This document shows positions 10,330 to 20,625 of a stretch of DNA of 64,000 bases, in pieces. The first letter of the stretch is position 1, and each line of letters starts with the position of its first letter. The position numbers were made by a program, and so were the translations under genes. Where the stretch lies: assembly GCA_949825065.1 (NCBI GenBank), contig OX463849.1, positions 42,777,234 to 42,841,233 on the forward strand, written 5' to 3'. This DNA comes from Odontocerum albicorne. Its lineage: Eukaryota > Arthropoda > Insecta > Trichoptera > Odontoceridae. The notes beneath the pieces were generated by a model that ran no database searches, was not told the DNA's origin, and worked only from the letters and a program-made list of their open reading frames with translations.

Positions 10330-10620
10330 ATGAAGAAAAATGTGAACTTAAGACGCTTTTGGTCTGTTGAACGAATGAATGAAGGAAGAATAACAAAACA
10401 TGTATACAGTGCAAATGTAAGTCGATGGCATGGTAGAGTAAGACTATCGAAAGTATGGTTGGATCAAGTGTGTGATATTTTGAAAGAAATAAATGTAAAA
10501 CGTCAAAACAATCGCAGGAGTTGTATGAAAATGTATATGGATGTAGGAGAGTGGAAACATGAGTGTTGAGGTACAATAGAAGTTCTTTGTACCTCGACAG
10601 GTGAAATGACGTGATAGTAT
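10330..10620 (+). mobile_element. LINE-L 3'-end relic
   Basis: One frame is open at 10330-10569 and contains VERMNEGRITKHVYSANVS, RVRLSKVWLDQVCDILKEIN and NNRRSCMKMYMDVGE. This is the C-terminal signature of the LINE family repeated throughout the window. The trailing GACAGGTGAAATGACGTGAT matches the tail of the other copies. Confidence 0.75.
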
Positions 10621-11064
10621 ATATGTAAATAAGTATTTAAAATTAACTTGAATAATATTATTAAATTACGTATTTATTAAATACTTGTATGGGCAGTTGA
10701 ATCTATTCAGATGTCTAAAACATGGAAAAAAATATTATTGTCTCGAGTTTTAGGAACTCATTTTCCGCCGTAATCACAGGACCGTACTTTGTTTTTATTC
10801 CTTCTTTCAGTTTTCATCATCTTTCAGTTTTATACAGCTTCTGCTGTTATTTAGCGTCGGCTGCAATCATATGAGTCCACTTAAAAATAAAGAGACCTTA
10901 TTATTCACTGGATAGTTCTTTTATAAATAAAGTATAAATATATAAGGAGTCCTTTTTATTCACTAGGTAGCGCTGTTTCGTAACACCTTGCATCCCGAAA
11001 GCCCTCTAATAACTTATGTTAGGCAGATACGAGTACTACGACTATTAATTTAGATGAAATAGAG
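10621..11064. other. AT-rich sequence, no gene recognised
   Basis: No gene seen. A short internal similarity (ATTATTCACTGGATAG near 10899 and TTATTCACTAGGTAG near 10957) hints at a decayed duplication. Confidence 0.4.
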
Positions 11065-11914
11065 TATGAAACCGAAACCTAAAAAGTCTCGTTCATTCCG
11101 TCTTATAGTTTCAGCATATTCACATCGGTATGAAACCGAAACCTAAAAAGTCTCGTTCATTCCGTCTTATAGTTTCAGCATATTCACATCGATATGAAAC
11201 CGAAACCTAAAAAGTCTCGTTCATGCCGTCTTATAGTTTCAGCATATTCACATCGGTATGAAACCGAAACCTAAAAAGTCTCGTTCATGCCGTCTTATAG
11301 TTTTGTAGGGACTACGGTCGTCCCTGAATATTGTCAACACGCACGGTCAACGACCGACGAAACGACCTTCGGACATGTCCAAAGGTCGCATACCAGAACA
11401 TTAATTATACTATTTACGATACATTCCACAGTAGAAAGAGAACGCATCGCGTTGTCTCACCGTTTTCGCCAACAAATTACCTACCCACAATATTATTCGC
11501 GACGTCTGCGACCACCTCTGCACGCACAGGAGTGCGATAAAAATATATTGCGGGCGCACTCACGCGCCCCGTTCTGAAATGTATATATACCTACTTATCG
11601 ATAAATAAAGATCACTTATTATTAATCACTTGACCATTCATCGCTGTTTACCATTCATTGATTATTCACTCTCACTTTCCGCATTGCTAATCGAGGTATT
11701 TTATTTAAATACCAAACAACAATCATAATCATCAGCACGTCCTACTACTTCACTAAGAACATAAAGTTTCAGCATATTCACATCGGTATGAAACCGAAAC
11801 CTAAAAAGTCTCGTTCATGCCGTCTTATGGTTTCAGCATATTCACATCGGTATGAAACCGAAACCTAAAAAGTCTCGTTCATTCCGTCTTATAGTTTCAG
11901 CATATTCACATCGG
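11065..11914. repeat. 64-bp tandem array, six units, interrupted by a solo LTR
   Basis: Units start at 11065, 11129, 11193, 11257, then (after the LTR at 11304-11765) 11787 and 11851: an exact 64-bp period. The unit includes ATGAAACCGAAACCTAAAAA and TTTCAGCATATTCACATCGG. Units differ at a few positions (CATTCATTCC or CATTCATGCC). The right end merges into a SINE-2 fragment. The block GCATATTCACATTGG also occurs at the 3' edge of the SINE-2 copy at 12263. Confidence 0.9.
11304..11765 (+). mobile_element. Solo LTR-like element, copy 2, inserted in the 64-bp array
   Basis: Starts TGTAGGGACTACGGTCGTCC and is 462 bp long. It is flanked by 4-bp GTTT duplications (11300-11303, 11766-11769) that rebuild the array unit exactly. 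Near 11580-11610 it has ATGTATATATACC and AATAAA, as expected for LTR promoter and polyadenylation signals. It is homologous to 5111-5585 and 44332-44792. No gag-pol sequence is nearby. Confidence 0.7.
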
Positions 11915-12003
11915 CAACGTGTATATAACCACTTGAAGTGCGTGATCGGGAAATGACATTGTCTACGGCTCCATAAATTAATCCTCCAGGTTTAGAACCA
12001 CAA
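11895..12003 (-). mobile_element. SINE-2 3' fragment
   Basis: Reads (plus strand) GATCGGGAAATGACATTGTC, then ATTAATCCTCCAGGTTTAGA, matching the SINE-2 3' half in reverse. It lies between the 64-bp array and the SINE-1 copy in the opposite orientation that follows. Confidence 0.55.
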
Positions 12004-12205
12004 AATTTGCCTAGTTGGTAATATGCCTGATTTTCAGCTCGGGGGCTGCGCGTTCGATTCCCGCTGGAATCCACTTTTGAAAAAAATATATTCTAGTTTT
12101 CGCCTAAAACTTCTTTAATGTATTTCATGTTGGCTGGAACAAATGACATGTGGCAATAAACCCTGCAAAAGTTGTACTGTATTTAACAAAAGTGTAATGT
12201 AATAA
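12004..12205 (+). mobile_element. SINE-1, near full-length copy
   Basis: The tRNA-like head (12008-12073) carries TGCCTAGTTGGTAATATG (A-box region) and CGTTCGATTCCCGC (B box). The body and tail contain TGTTGGCTGGAACAAATGAC, ATGTGGCAATAAACCC and ACAAAAGTGTAATGTAATAA. An RNA polymerase III type internal promoter is implied by the boxes. Confidence 0.75.
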
Positions 12206-12262
12206 TAGAATATAAAAAAACTTGACAGTGAAACTGAAAACTGACTAATTTATTTATGTTAT

Positions 12263-12592
12263 GGTCTCCGCATATTCACATTGGTATTATGAAAATGATT
12301 GGAATACAACATTGTTTACAGCTTCATATTTGAAACATTCGGGTTTAGAACCACTGAAATTTCCATGTAACTTACAGATATCCGTTGCACGTGTTGGTGA
12401 TACTATAGCACGCATAAAGTTATTAATATTAACTGTCGATAAAATAAAGAATAGAAGGTCCTTTTACTTTATTTTGCCACTATCGGTAATCGAACTCAAA
12501 ACCTCCAGGTGGAAAGGACCCGTCTTACAAACTAGTCTTAAAGCTGATCAATCAAACTGTCCACTAGACCACGATGCCGAAAACGAGTAGGT
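12263..12592 (-). mobile_element. SINE-2, near full-length copy
   Basis: On the plus strand the 3' end comes first: ACAACATTGTTTACAGCTTC, then CGGGTTTAGAACCACTGAAA, then CCGTTGCACGTGTTGGTGAT. The inverted tRNA-like head ends it: GGTAATCGAACTCAAAACCT through CCACTAGACCACGATGCCG. It has the same architecture as 1895-2235, reversed. Confidence 0.7.
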
Positions 12593-12754
12593 TTATTGAT
12601 TTAAATGTATATAGTTGCTCTTTTTCCGTAAAAAATGTTAACAAATATTTTAATCTTATTAATTTTTATACATTAAATTATGTATAAGAAAAAAAAAAGG
12701 TTCTTAAAACTGCATTATTTTATCGTGCATTATTGTAATAACACTTTCGTTGTA

Positions 12755-12875
12755 TATAGTATAACCTGACAGGTTTATTACCATGTGGCACTTTACGCAA
12801 CCCGCAACTCCTCCGGTTTGGAAGAGAGGCGATTTACCAACTAGGTCTCGGAGGTCATGTTTGTAGATGTGGGGC
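12755..12875 (-). mobile_element. SINE-1, internally shortened copy
   Basis: Tail block AACCTGACAGGTTTATTACC then ATGTGGCAC, followed almost directly by the inverted head CGCAACTCCTCCGGTTTGGA and ACCAACTAGGTCTCGGAGGT. The middle of the SINE is deleted. Confidence 0.65.
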
Positions 12876-14514
12876 TGTTTTTAGTTATTTTCACATTTAA
12901 TATTTATTTCACATCAATTTATTTATAACAACTTCGTTACTGTCTTAAGATTAATTTTCAGTGGTCTGTCGTATTGAGGTTTGCAAGTAAATTTATTATG
13001 GTCATAATTGTTTTTGAAAGCATGCATGCTTTCTCACAAATGATGTATATCGTGTTTTTGTAATAGCTTTTTCAATGAAACATTTATTTTATAAATGTTT
13101 TTATCCCTTTTGCGTGTTCACGGTTACATTTGTATTGTTACCATGTGTAATTATGTTTCAATAAAATTATTACATGATTTAAGAGTAAGGTCATATGGAT
13201 ATATTTATGGCATTTCATATTTACTGTAAACCTTTTGACGCGTGTAACTTTTTTTATTAAGATATTGCGGGGCTACTTTAAAAAGTTGTCAACACCAAAT
13301 TGAATATATTTGTACGAGTATTTAGCGTCGTCGTACGTTCTAGTACGGCAATTGAGTTACTATCGCCTTCTAAAAGTTCATAACATCTATTTTTGCTGAA
13401 ATAGTTTCATACAAAGCCCTTGTTTTTAAATACAAGCAAACTTATTCATGATCCATATTTATTTATTTAACTACTTAAACGGTCAAATTACCTTTTTGAT
13501 ACAAAAAATACATTGATATCAAATTAACATTGACATCATTCTACTACAATGAGAAAACCTTTTTTTACTTACTGGCTGCAAGAATCAGGTAGATTTCGTC
13601 TGTGTGTGAAAGGAAAAGATATTTCTTGTTTTATGGTCACTAGACACTCGACCATTTCTCTCGAACAAATTACATCATTTTATTGGAAACCATTACATTA
13701 AAAGTGTATTATTACATATATATCTTTGTTAGTGATATTGGTATCTCTCAACCTCACTTATTTTCTGTGGATCATATTAAGAAGCGCTCTCGAGGTGGCC
13801 GTAATGATCTGTAAACAGCGCTGTACCAAATTATCAACTTATTAAAAAAAATTTTTTTTTTTCGTTTTAAGGTTAAGGGGTCCTCCTGGTCATGATAAAA
13901 TAAAGTGCATTTCCTTTGCAAACGGTAGAATTTCTATCGAAATCTACCTAAAAAGGGTTTAATAGATCTTATCCGGGAGCTTTCATTATCGATTCAATAA
14001 AAGTATATTTTATGTTTCGAAATAAAGTTACAATAAAAATACAATTGAACGTATAACATTCCGTTTAACGATCGATTTCATGGCCTCCTATAGGACGATT
14101 TCCATATAATGTACCTGACTCTTAAATATAACTTTTTTCCTCTCTAGGCCCTCTAATGGCGTCATAAAATCAGTCATGGGCAATAAAGTAGTTAGTTGCT
14201 ACGATTTTTAACCCTTTCAGTAACTAATAAGGGAAATAAAAACTTTTTATTGCTCTTATTAATCAAAAAATATTATTTTTATTTAGCTTTTTCATAAGTT
14301 TTGTGCTACAATTTCCTATATTTATTATATTAACTGGGAGGTATGTTTATATACATTGAATGCTTGAAGGAATTCTTAAAGGATTATGAATATAATCTAT
14401 TTTTTCATAGTCAATAAATTCTTCGTTTTGTTGGATACTAATTAACCGATTTCTTCATAAGTAAACAAATAATTTTTTTTGATTTTTACAATTATTCTAG
14501 AAAAAGTACGACGA
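12876..14514. other. AT-rich sequence, no gene recognised
   Basis: About 1.6 kb with no recognised gene, RNA or repeat. Confidence 0.5.
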
Positions 14515-14730
14515 GGCGACGACTTCTGTGGTCTATTTGGTAAGACGCTTGTCTTTCAACCCGGGAGTTGTGGGATCGATTCCTGTTGGTATCCGTTTTT
14601 TAAAGGTTCCAGTTTATATTTACCTTATTCCTCTAACATCTTTCTGGTTGGCTGAAGAGATTGCTATATAGCAATTAACCCACCAGATTGTACTGTTTTA
14701 AACAAAAGTATAAGACAGGAAGAGGTTCTG
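14515..14730 (+). mobile_element. SINE-1, near full-length copy
   Basis: The tRNA-like head (14519-14590) has TGTGGTCTATTTGGTAAGAC and GGGATCGATTCCTG. The tail has TTTCTGGTTGGCTGAAGAGA, a TTGCTATATAGCAA palindrome and ACCCACCAGATTGTACTG, ending in ACAAAAGTATAAGACAGG. One of the cleanest SINE-1 copies here. Confidence 0.8.
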
Positions 14731-14995
14731 AAAAAAAATTGACAGATTAATTTACGTTGAAGGGGGGCATGAAAATATATAAATATAATGCTAACCAATG
14801 AGAAGTCATCAAATCAATGAGGTGCTGAATGGACGGCGTCGGACAGGATGCACCAATCGTAGGGGTTGTGAATTGGAGTAAACCGGTACAGACAGACCCA
14901 TCTGTAATCGGGTTTAGACCTTCATGGTCAGTAACGCCAACTGTGTGAGCGTGAATGTCAATAATGATGGCGGGGTAAAGGGTGGAGTGGAGAAT
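14731..14995. other. Unidentified, slightly GC-richer segment
   Basis: Around 14800-14950 the base composition rises (GGACGGCGTCGGACAGGATG). No open frame or known family is recognised. Possibly a TE relic. Confidence 0.3.
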
Positions 14996-15150
14996 AATTC
15001 TTCTTTCGTATGGCGCTGTTCAACATATCCGAAATGGTGATTCGGACATATTGAAGAGTGTGGAAAGGAGAAAATATTGTTTTCGTCTCCAGTAATCGAC
15101 CCTTCAGGTTTAGAGCCTTGAGAGTAGACACGGAACTCGCGGTTCGTTTT
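14996..15150 (-). mobile_element. SINE-2 fragment
   Basis: Contains ATTCGGACATATTGAAGAGT, then AAATATTGTTTTCGTCTCCA, then CCTTCAGGTTTAGAGCCTTG: the 3' half of SINE-2 in minus orientation. Confidence 0.55.
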
Positions 15151-15364
15151 ATTTTTGAACAATTATTCAAATATAGATGATTAAGGTTATTTCGATTTTC
15201 AGTCGTGAAGAAGATGAATAATAAGTGTGTGTACTAAGTAAAATGTGACAGTTTTTTTTAATTTGTTGATTGGTATTATATAAATCTATTTCTTATCTAT
15301 TCATTTTTGTTTGCTTATTAATTATGTCAAGAAATTAGTTAACGTTTTCTTCCAGGACTTTTCA

Positions 15365-15960
15365 TACTTATATCCTATCATGCCACTTCCCTGTTGGGAA
15401 AGGCAGAGAGAACAGAGCGCTTAATGTTTTTTGCACGACAAACTTTCTTCGCCTCCTTCCCATCTTCTTATACATTCGCTTCTGTTTGTCTTTCTCCTTA
15501 CCTTTCCATTTCAAAATTTCATTAATTTGGTATGACTTTACTTTTCTCGGTTGTCTTCTATCACGACTCCCACTCATGCTTGCATTGTAAATATGTTTAG
15601 TCAGTATTTTGGCCACCCACCCGTTTAACTAGTTCAAACATGTTCATGTTCATCCTACTTTTGGCCACCCATCCGTTTATCTAGTTCAAACATGTTCTGG
15701 TTTATCCTACTTTTGGCCACCCATCCGTTTAACTAGTTCAAATATCTTGTTCATCCTACTTTTGGCCACCCATCCGTTTAACTAGTTCAAACATCTTGTT
15801 CATCCTACTTTTGGCCACCCATCCATTTAACTAGTTCAAACATCTTGTTCATCCTACTTTTGGCTACCCATCCGTTTAACTAGTTCAAACATTTTCTTGT
15901 TCATCCTACTTAATACATCAGATTTTAGCTCACATTCACAATGCTGAAATCAAGAATATT
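15365..15960 (-). mobile_element. LINE-L relic with an internal tandem expansion
   Basis: Minus-strand reading gives a segment of the MFELVKRMDG type, then KHIYNASMSGSRDRRQPRKV and the C-terminal part down to LFSLPFPTGKWHD (an 82-codon frame at 15368-15616). At the other side (15905-15950) GATGTATTAAGTAGGATGAA matches the upstream LINE-L block. Between them, the segment normally present once is repeated six times. Confidence 0.7.
15609..15911. repeat. 49-52-bp tandem array, six units, derived from LINE coding sequence
   Basis: GGCCACCC(A/C)(T/C)CC blocks start at 15611, 15663, 15715, 15764, 15813 and 15862, so periods are 52, 52, 49, 49 and 49. The minus strand of one unit translates to a MNKNMFELVKRMGGQ-like peptide, the LINE-L position equivalent to FGHVERMNE. 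The array is embedded in frame order between flanking LINE-L blocks. Confidence 0.85.
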
Positions 15961-18333
15961 TTAGATATCTCAATGTGGTTCTTTCCATTCATTTTCACGT
16001 TCATGTTTAGGTAACTGTCATACACCAATGCTTAGTTTAAATATATGTATATGTTTTGATGCCTTATTGACTTTCCTGTTTCAACTCACAGTTCAATATT
16101 TCATTCCGCATTTCCGTCGTCCGAGAACATACTTCCCAAGTAGCCGAAATTTACATTTATTTTGGTTTGCTATGTTTATTTTCGATTAATCTTTAAGAAT
16201 TAAAAACAGTTTCTAACTGAAAAGCGTTATTGTAATTTTTATTTTGATATACTTCTGCCAATTTTTTTTCCTGTTTTGTATATACACAAATGTTTTTCCG
16301 TTTTAATTGTGTGTTTTGACGTTGTGTGCCATATTTTTTCCTGTTTTCTCTTATCATATTTTTTTTTCGTTTTAATTGTGTGTTCAAGTTTTGTTTTATT
16401 TTACTTTTACTGTGATTGCTAAATGATGTATTTTTCTTTATTACTATTTGACTATAATTTAAATTTCATTTGTTATTGCTTGGTTATTTTCTTCTTTTAG
16501 TTTTAATAATGAAAACAGATTTTGATAAAGACTCCGGTCGCTGATAATTAATAAATAAATATATCTATAATAGTTACATAACCAGGCTTTAAGTGTTATT
16601 GATCTCATCCAGGTACACGGAAGTTAATATTATATTTACCTCACCCAAAAACCATTTTTTTCAAACAACCTCTTATACTGTAATAAGAAACCAGTTCGAA
16701 GTCCCTAAGGAATCGAACACATATCAATATCGTCTGCTTCCCTAAAAATGACAATCATTCGTGTAATAAATGCTGATTATTTATTTATTTAACACTTAAA
16801 TGCAAATAGATTTGGTGGATTTATTCAAAGATATTTCTCTAATCGTCGAGCTTTCGTTTCATAATCGACTGTAGATTCCAAGACCTTTAACTCGAAGTAT
16901 GAAAACATTTTTTGTTGAAAAACTTACAAAAATCAAAATAATAGATAAGTCTCAAAGAAAATATAAATTAGGGTAGGAATTTTATGGAAGTTAAGGACGA
17001 GGAATATTTTGCGATAAATAATGCTTTCTGAAATATCGGTAAAGATGAAGAACATCTGATTGAGCCAGGAAGAGCGTTCCGAAGTCGAGCCGAGTGAACC
17101 TTTATGCTTAGTGAACTTCGTAAGAAGAGTGATTATATGTGTAATAATAAAAAAAAACCATTTCCGAAAATAAAGAACTGTTCCAAAAGTTTTAGGCGTC
17201 AGACGGGTTAAGTAATTTTAAAGGAACAAGTAAAACACTATGGCAGAAATTGTAGATAAACCTTAATGTTTCTCCAAATAAATATATACTAAAGCCCTGT
17301 TATGTATGTAAATAACTAGGTGTTCGTTGTTTATGTTCACATCAGGATTTTTTTAGTTTCCTGAAAATGTTTTCTTGTTACCTTAAAAAGAGGAAATTCC
17401 ACATCAAGGAGCAGGGGGACTATTTAAAGAATATTTTCCAACAATGTTTAAGTTTCCTTCACACTTTTCCATTACATCGGATATATTTTTTGCTTCTTTG
17501 CTATTAGAAAGTAAATATTTTTCAAAGTTAAGGATAATTTTTGATGAGCTATTTTTGGTTGTACGAAAGTTTGAATGGCGCATGAAATACATATTTAAAT
17601 AGGGGCTTATATAAAAAAATATATATAAACCACAAACTATTTTTTTGCCAATTAAATATCGAAAGAATATAGACCAAGTGACATACATATGTATTATACA
17701 TTTGTGCCAATATATCAAACCCGTTTAGTGGACATTTCATACTAAATTGCTTCTTGATTTATTTTTTTATACAAGTCCATGCAAAGCCGTGAGATGTTTC
17801 GTCAATTATCTCAGATCAATTATAATATAGGTTTTATATCCAGCTGTAGTTAGTCGGGCCATGGTCATGTTCTTATCCAAATACATTTATGATGAGTAAA
17901 AACTGAATGAAATAAAAAATAGTTGGTATCGGAATCAGATTTATTGAAGCAATTCTAAATTTTATTTCAAAGTATGTATTTACGCATTGAACGAAAAACT
18001 ATACATGAGGCGTTTATTCGAAATTCCCCGTTATATATATTTTTTATATAGCTATTCGAATATTTTGAGGGTGATACACAGTACTGATATTTTCATTTTT
18101 TATCGATAAAAAAAGCATAACAAAACAAATTTATTTTTAATGGTATATAGCATTGTAAAAAAATTAAAACACACCAAAAATGTTTGGGGGATGGGGGCTT
18201 AAAATTAGGTTAGTTACAAATTCAAATAGAACGATTTCGTTAATAACAGATAAGTATATTGGTCAAGTGTCATCGTAATTCAATTTCCATATACATGTGA
18301 AAAACATAAAAATGATCAGTATGTTTAAAACAA
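15961..18333. other. AT-rich sequence, no gene recognised
   Basis: About 2.4 kb. A short duplicated block (TCGTTTTAATTGTGTGTT near 16300 and 16365) lies within 16230-16385. Otherwise nothing is recognised, and open stretches near 17404-17740 look like chance. Confidence 0.45.
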
Positions 18334-18962
18334 GGATCATAGTACAAATAGGCCAAAACCGATACGATGGTTGTCGTCAAAGAAATAATACGAGAATTGA
18401 ATTTTGAATACAAGAGAGCGAGAGAGGAATACTTGGATTCTCTCCGAAAGTAATTCGAAATTTCAATCTCGGTGGGTCCGTGATACTGAACGAATTTTAA
18501 ATACCTAGCTAACAATTTTTGAACCGGTGTAAAAGGGGACGATGTATAAATGATACCTATAAACAAATTTTACATTTATGAATATATATTTTCATAAATG
18601 TAGAATTGGTTTTACTTCCGTGAATATTTCACGGGTTGCAACTAGTTATTTTTAAACAATGAATAAACGTCCGTACAAACAGCATTTATTTTTATACTAG
18701 TTGCAACCCGTGAAATATTCACGGAAGTAAAACAAATTCTACATTTATGAAAATATATACTCATAAATGTAATTTTTTATATATATATATCATTTATACA
18801 TCGTCCCCTTTAACACCGGTTCAAAAAATGTTAGCTAGGTATTTAAAATTCGTTCAGTATCACGGACCCACAGAGATTCAAATTTCGAATTATTTTCGAA
18901 GAGAATCCAGTATTCTTTCTTTGGCGACAACCACTGGGTTTTGGCCTATTTATACTATGATC
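18334..18962. repeat. Long imperfect inverted repeat (fold-back), ~310/270-bp arms
   Basis: The left arm 18334-18646 is repeated inverted at 18696-18962 with a 49-bp spacer. Matching blocks include ACTAGTTGCAACCCGTGAAA at the inner ends, CATCGTCCCCTTTAACACCG, TTAGCTAGGTATTTAAAATT, and TTTGGCCTATTTATACTATG at the outer end. The right arm lacks about 45 bp. Both arms encode the same short reading frame (IIYTSSP-TPVQK-LARYLKF, then QYHGPTEI-ISNYFRRES), which shows they are copies of one sequence. A transcript would fold into a long hairpin. Element class unknown. Confidence 0.8.
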
Positions 18963-19544
18963 AGGGCAATATTGGCACATACGGTATTGTGTTATTTGAC
19001 AGTAAACATAGACGTTAGGACTACGACGACTACCTAAATCTATTGTGAATACCGAAACGAAAAAATGGATGCATAGATATCCAATAAGATATGGACAATT
19101 GTCTAGTTTGTTGGATTCGAACACAAATACTCGTATAGTTTGCAATACCATACTTCACATAATGTTTTTCCTATGGATGTGTAATTTTTATTAAAAATAC
19201 AGTAAGTTTCGGATACAAAGTCAGTTGCCATTAAAACAAAAAACATAATTGGTCTAAAAAAAACGTAATAGGAAGCTGCTGTGAATCGAACTTGGGACGC
19301 CAGTATACAAACCATGCTTGTTAACTTTTAAAACGATGATGCTATACAGACAAGTTTGTGGCACTATGTTTGGTAAATAAAGTTAAGATACTTTTTTATA
19401 CCTTTTAAAAATGGAGCTTCTTGGTAATTATTTTAAGTACTCGTACAAAATGAAAAAAAACAATTCATAACTACACGTATAATATGTAAAAGTTATTTAT
19501 TGTTTAAAATAAATCTTTATGTGAATAATATTCATAACTGTCCC
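18963..19544. other. AT-rich sequence, no gene recognised
   Basis: No gene recognised. At 19262-19330 a weak tRNA-like reverse complement (AGCTGCTGTGAATCGAACTT) may be a decayed SINE head. Confidence 0.35.
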
Positions 19545-19745
19545 GCCGCCCTCTGTTTTTTTTCACACCTGGCGAGTTTATTGCCATGTGGCAATCTCTT
19601 CCAACCAACCAGAAACATGTTTAAATGGATCTTGAGTGAAAACCAGACTGGAATTCAGTTTAAAAAAATCTGGATTCCAGCGGGGATCGAACCCGCAACC
19701 TCCGGATCGGCAGACAAGCGTCTTACCACCAGACCACGGAGGTCG
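19545..19745 (-). mobile_element. SINE-1, near full-length copy
   Basis: On the plus strand: CCTGGCGAGTTTATTGCCAT, GTGGCAATCTCTTCCAACCA, GAAAACCAGACTGGAATTC, then the inverted tRNA-like head GCGGGGATCGAACCCGCAAC through TCTTACCACCAGACCACGGA. The head resembles a real tRNA (B box GGGGATCGAACCC complement). The attached SINE tail and the repetition at 24545 and 28248 show it is a SINE and not a tRNA gene. Confidence 0.85.
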
Positions 19746-20114
19746 TGTTATCTCGTTGCAAATATTCAGCGTTTTCCAGATCGTCGAGATTTTTTATCGG
19801 CTTTCGTAGTTCAAGGGATTTTTACATCGTCCTTTATTGATCATGCAGTGAGACTTTAAAACCAGTCACCAAATAATATTGGACTACCTTTGTCATTGTT
19901 GCCATGTTTTAAAAAGCTTTTGAAAAAAAATATTAACTTCAAGTCAGTAATATGTTTCATTCCTGATTTGCTTTTCCTCTTTAACATACTTCCCTTCCTT
20001 TTTCCATCGATTGATCATATATATCACTTTTATTTTTGTTATTTATGTTGTTTTTAAAGTCTAAATTTAATAATTTGACATTTTTTTATGACCGTGAAAC
20101 TTTCCTTAATTACT
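19746..20114. other. AT-rich sequence, no gene recognised
   Basis: No recognised feature. Confidence 0.45.
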
Positions 20115-20185
20115 TTTTGTGATCGGTTGGAAGAGATTGCCACTTGGAAATAAGCCATGTTAGTTGTTATAAAATGAGGTGCTAA
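20115..20185 (+). mobile_element. SINE-1 tail fragment
   Basis: GATCGGTTGGAAGAGATTGC then CACTTGGAAATAAGCCATGT matches the SINE-1 3' tail. The head is absent. Confidence 0.5.
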
Positions 20186-20204
20186 AATAAAATAATAAAT
20201 AAAT

Positions 20205-20570
20205 AATTTTTGGTGAAACCTGGAGTGTGTTTCTCTGTTAAAGTGCAACCCCCCAAACTGCTAATCCGTAGAAAGTGCCGATAGACTTAAGAGCGAAATA
20301 TGTATTATAGTTCGGAAATTTTAGGATGAGTCCTGTGACAGCTCACAAATTTGCCCCAATACAACCTCGTAACAATGTTCAGTAATTTTAATTATTTTAT
20401 CAACTTTAACATAAGCCTCAATTCTAATAAATAGCAAGTTATTTAGGTAAATACATTACATAAGTTTGTATTGGGGCAAATTTGTGAGCTGTCACAGGAC
20501 TCATCCTAGAATTTCCGAACTATAGTTGTACCTGCGTTTATGTTTCTTTCGCCTGTTCTTTAGTCGGAAG
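20205..20570 (+). repeat. Dispersed repeat R2, copy interrupted by a MITE
   Basis: 20215-20305 and 20523-20565 together align to 5700-5815 (AAGTGCAACCCCCCAAACTG, AGCGAAATATGTATTA, then TAGTTGTACCTGCGTTTATG). The MITE at 20308-20522 separates the halves. Confidence 0.6.
20308..20522. mobile_element. 215-bp MITE with 57-bp terminal inverted repeats
   Basis: The ends TAGTTCGGAAATTTTAGGAT and (inverted) TAGTTCGGAAATTCTAGGAT continue as a 57-bp inverted repeat with one mismatch (through TTGCCCCAATACAA). TA at 20306-20307 and 20523-20524 is a plausible target duplication. The interior (about 100 bp) is AT-rich and non-coding. Size, TIR length and TA target fit a Tc1/mariner-class MITE. The related copy of the flanking repeat at 5700 gives an approximate unoccupied site. 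Confidence 0.8.
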
Positions 20571-20625
20571 AGTTTGTCACCCGACAATAAACCCGCCAGA
20601 TTGTTATAAAAAATCTTCTTTAAAA
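20545..20625 (+). mobile_element. SINE-1 tail fragment
   Basis: TTAGTCGGAAGAGTTTGTCA then CCGACAATAAACCCGCCAGA matches the SINE-1 tail. Confidence 0.5.

Noticed and set aside
18747..19037. 96-codon ORF as a host gene
   Set aside because: Its conserved part lies in the right arm of the long inverted repeat and matches the left-arm ORF. It is repeat-derived, not a single-copy gene.
19680..19745. Apparent tRNA gene on the minus strand (good A and B boxes)
   Set aside because: The same head with the same attached tail recurs at 24545, 28248 and 14515, so it is a SINE head. I could not fold a clean cloverleaf with a 3' acceptor.
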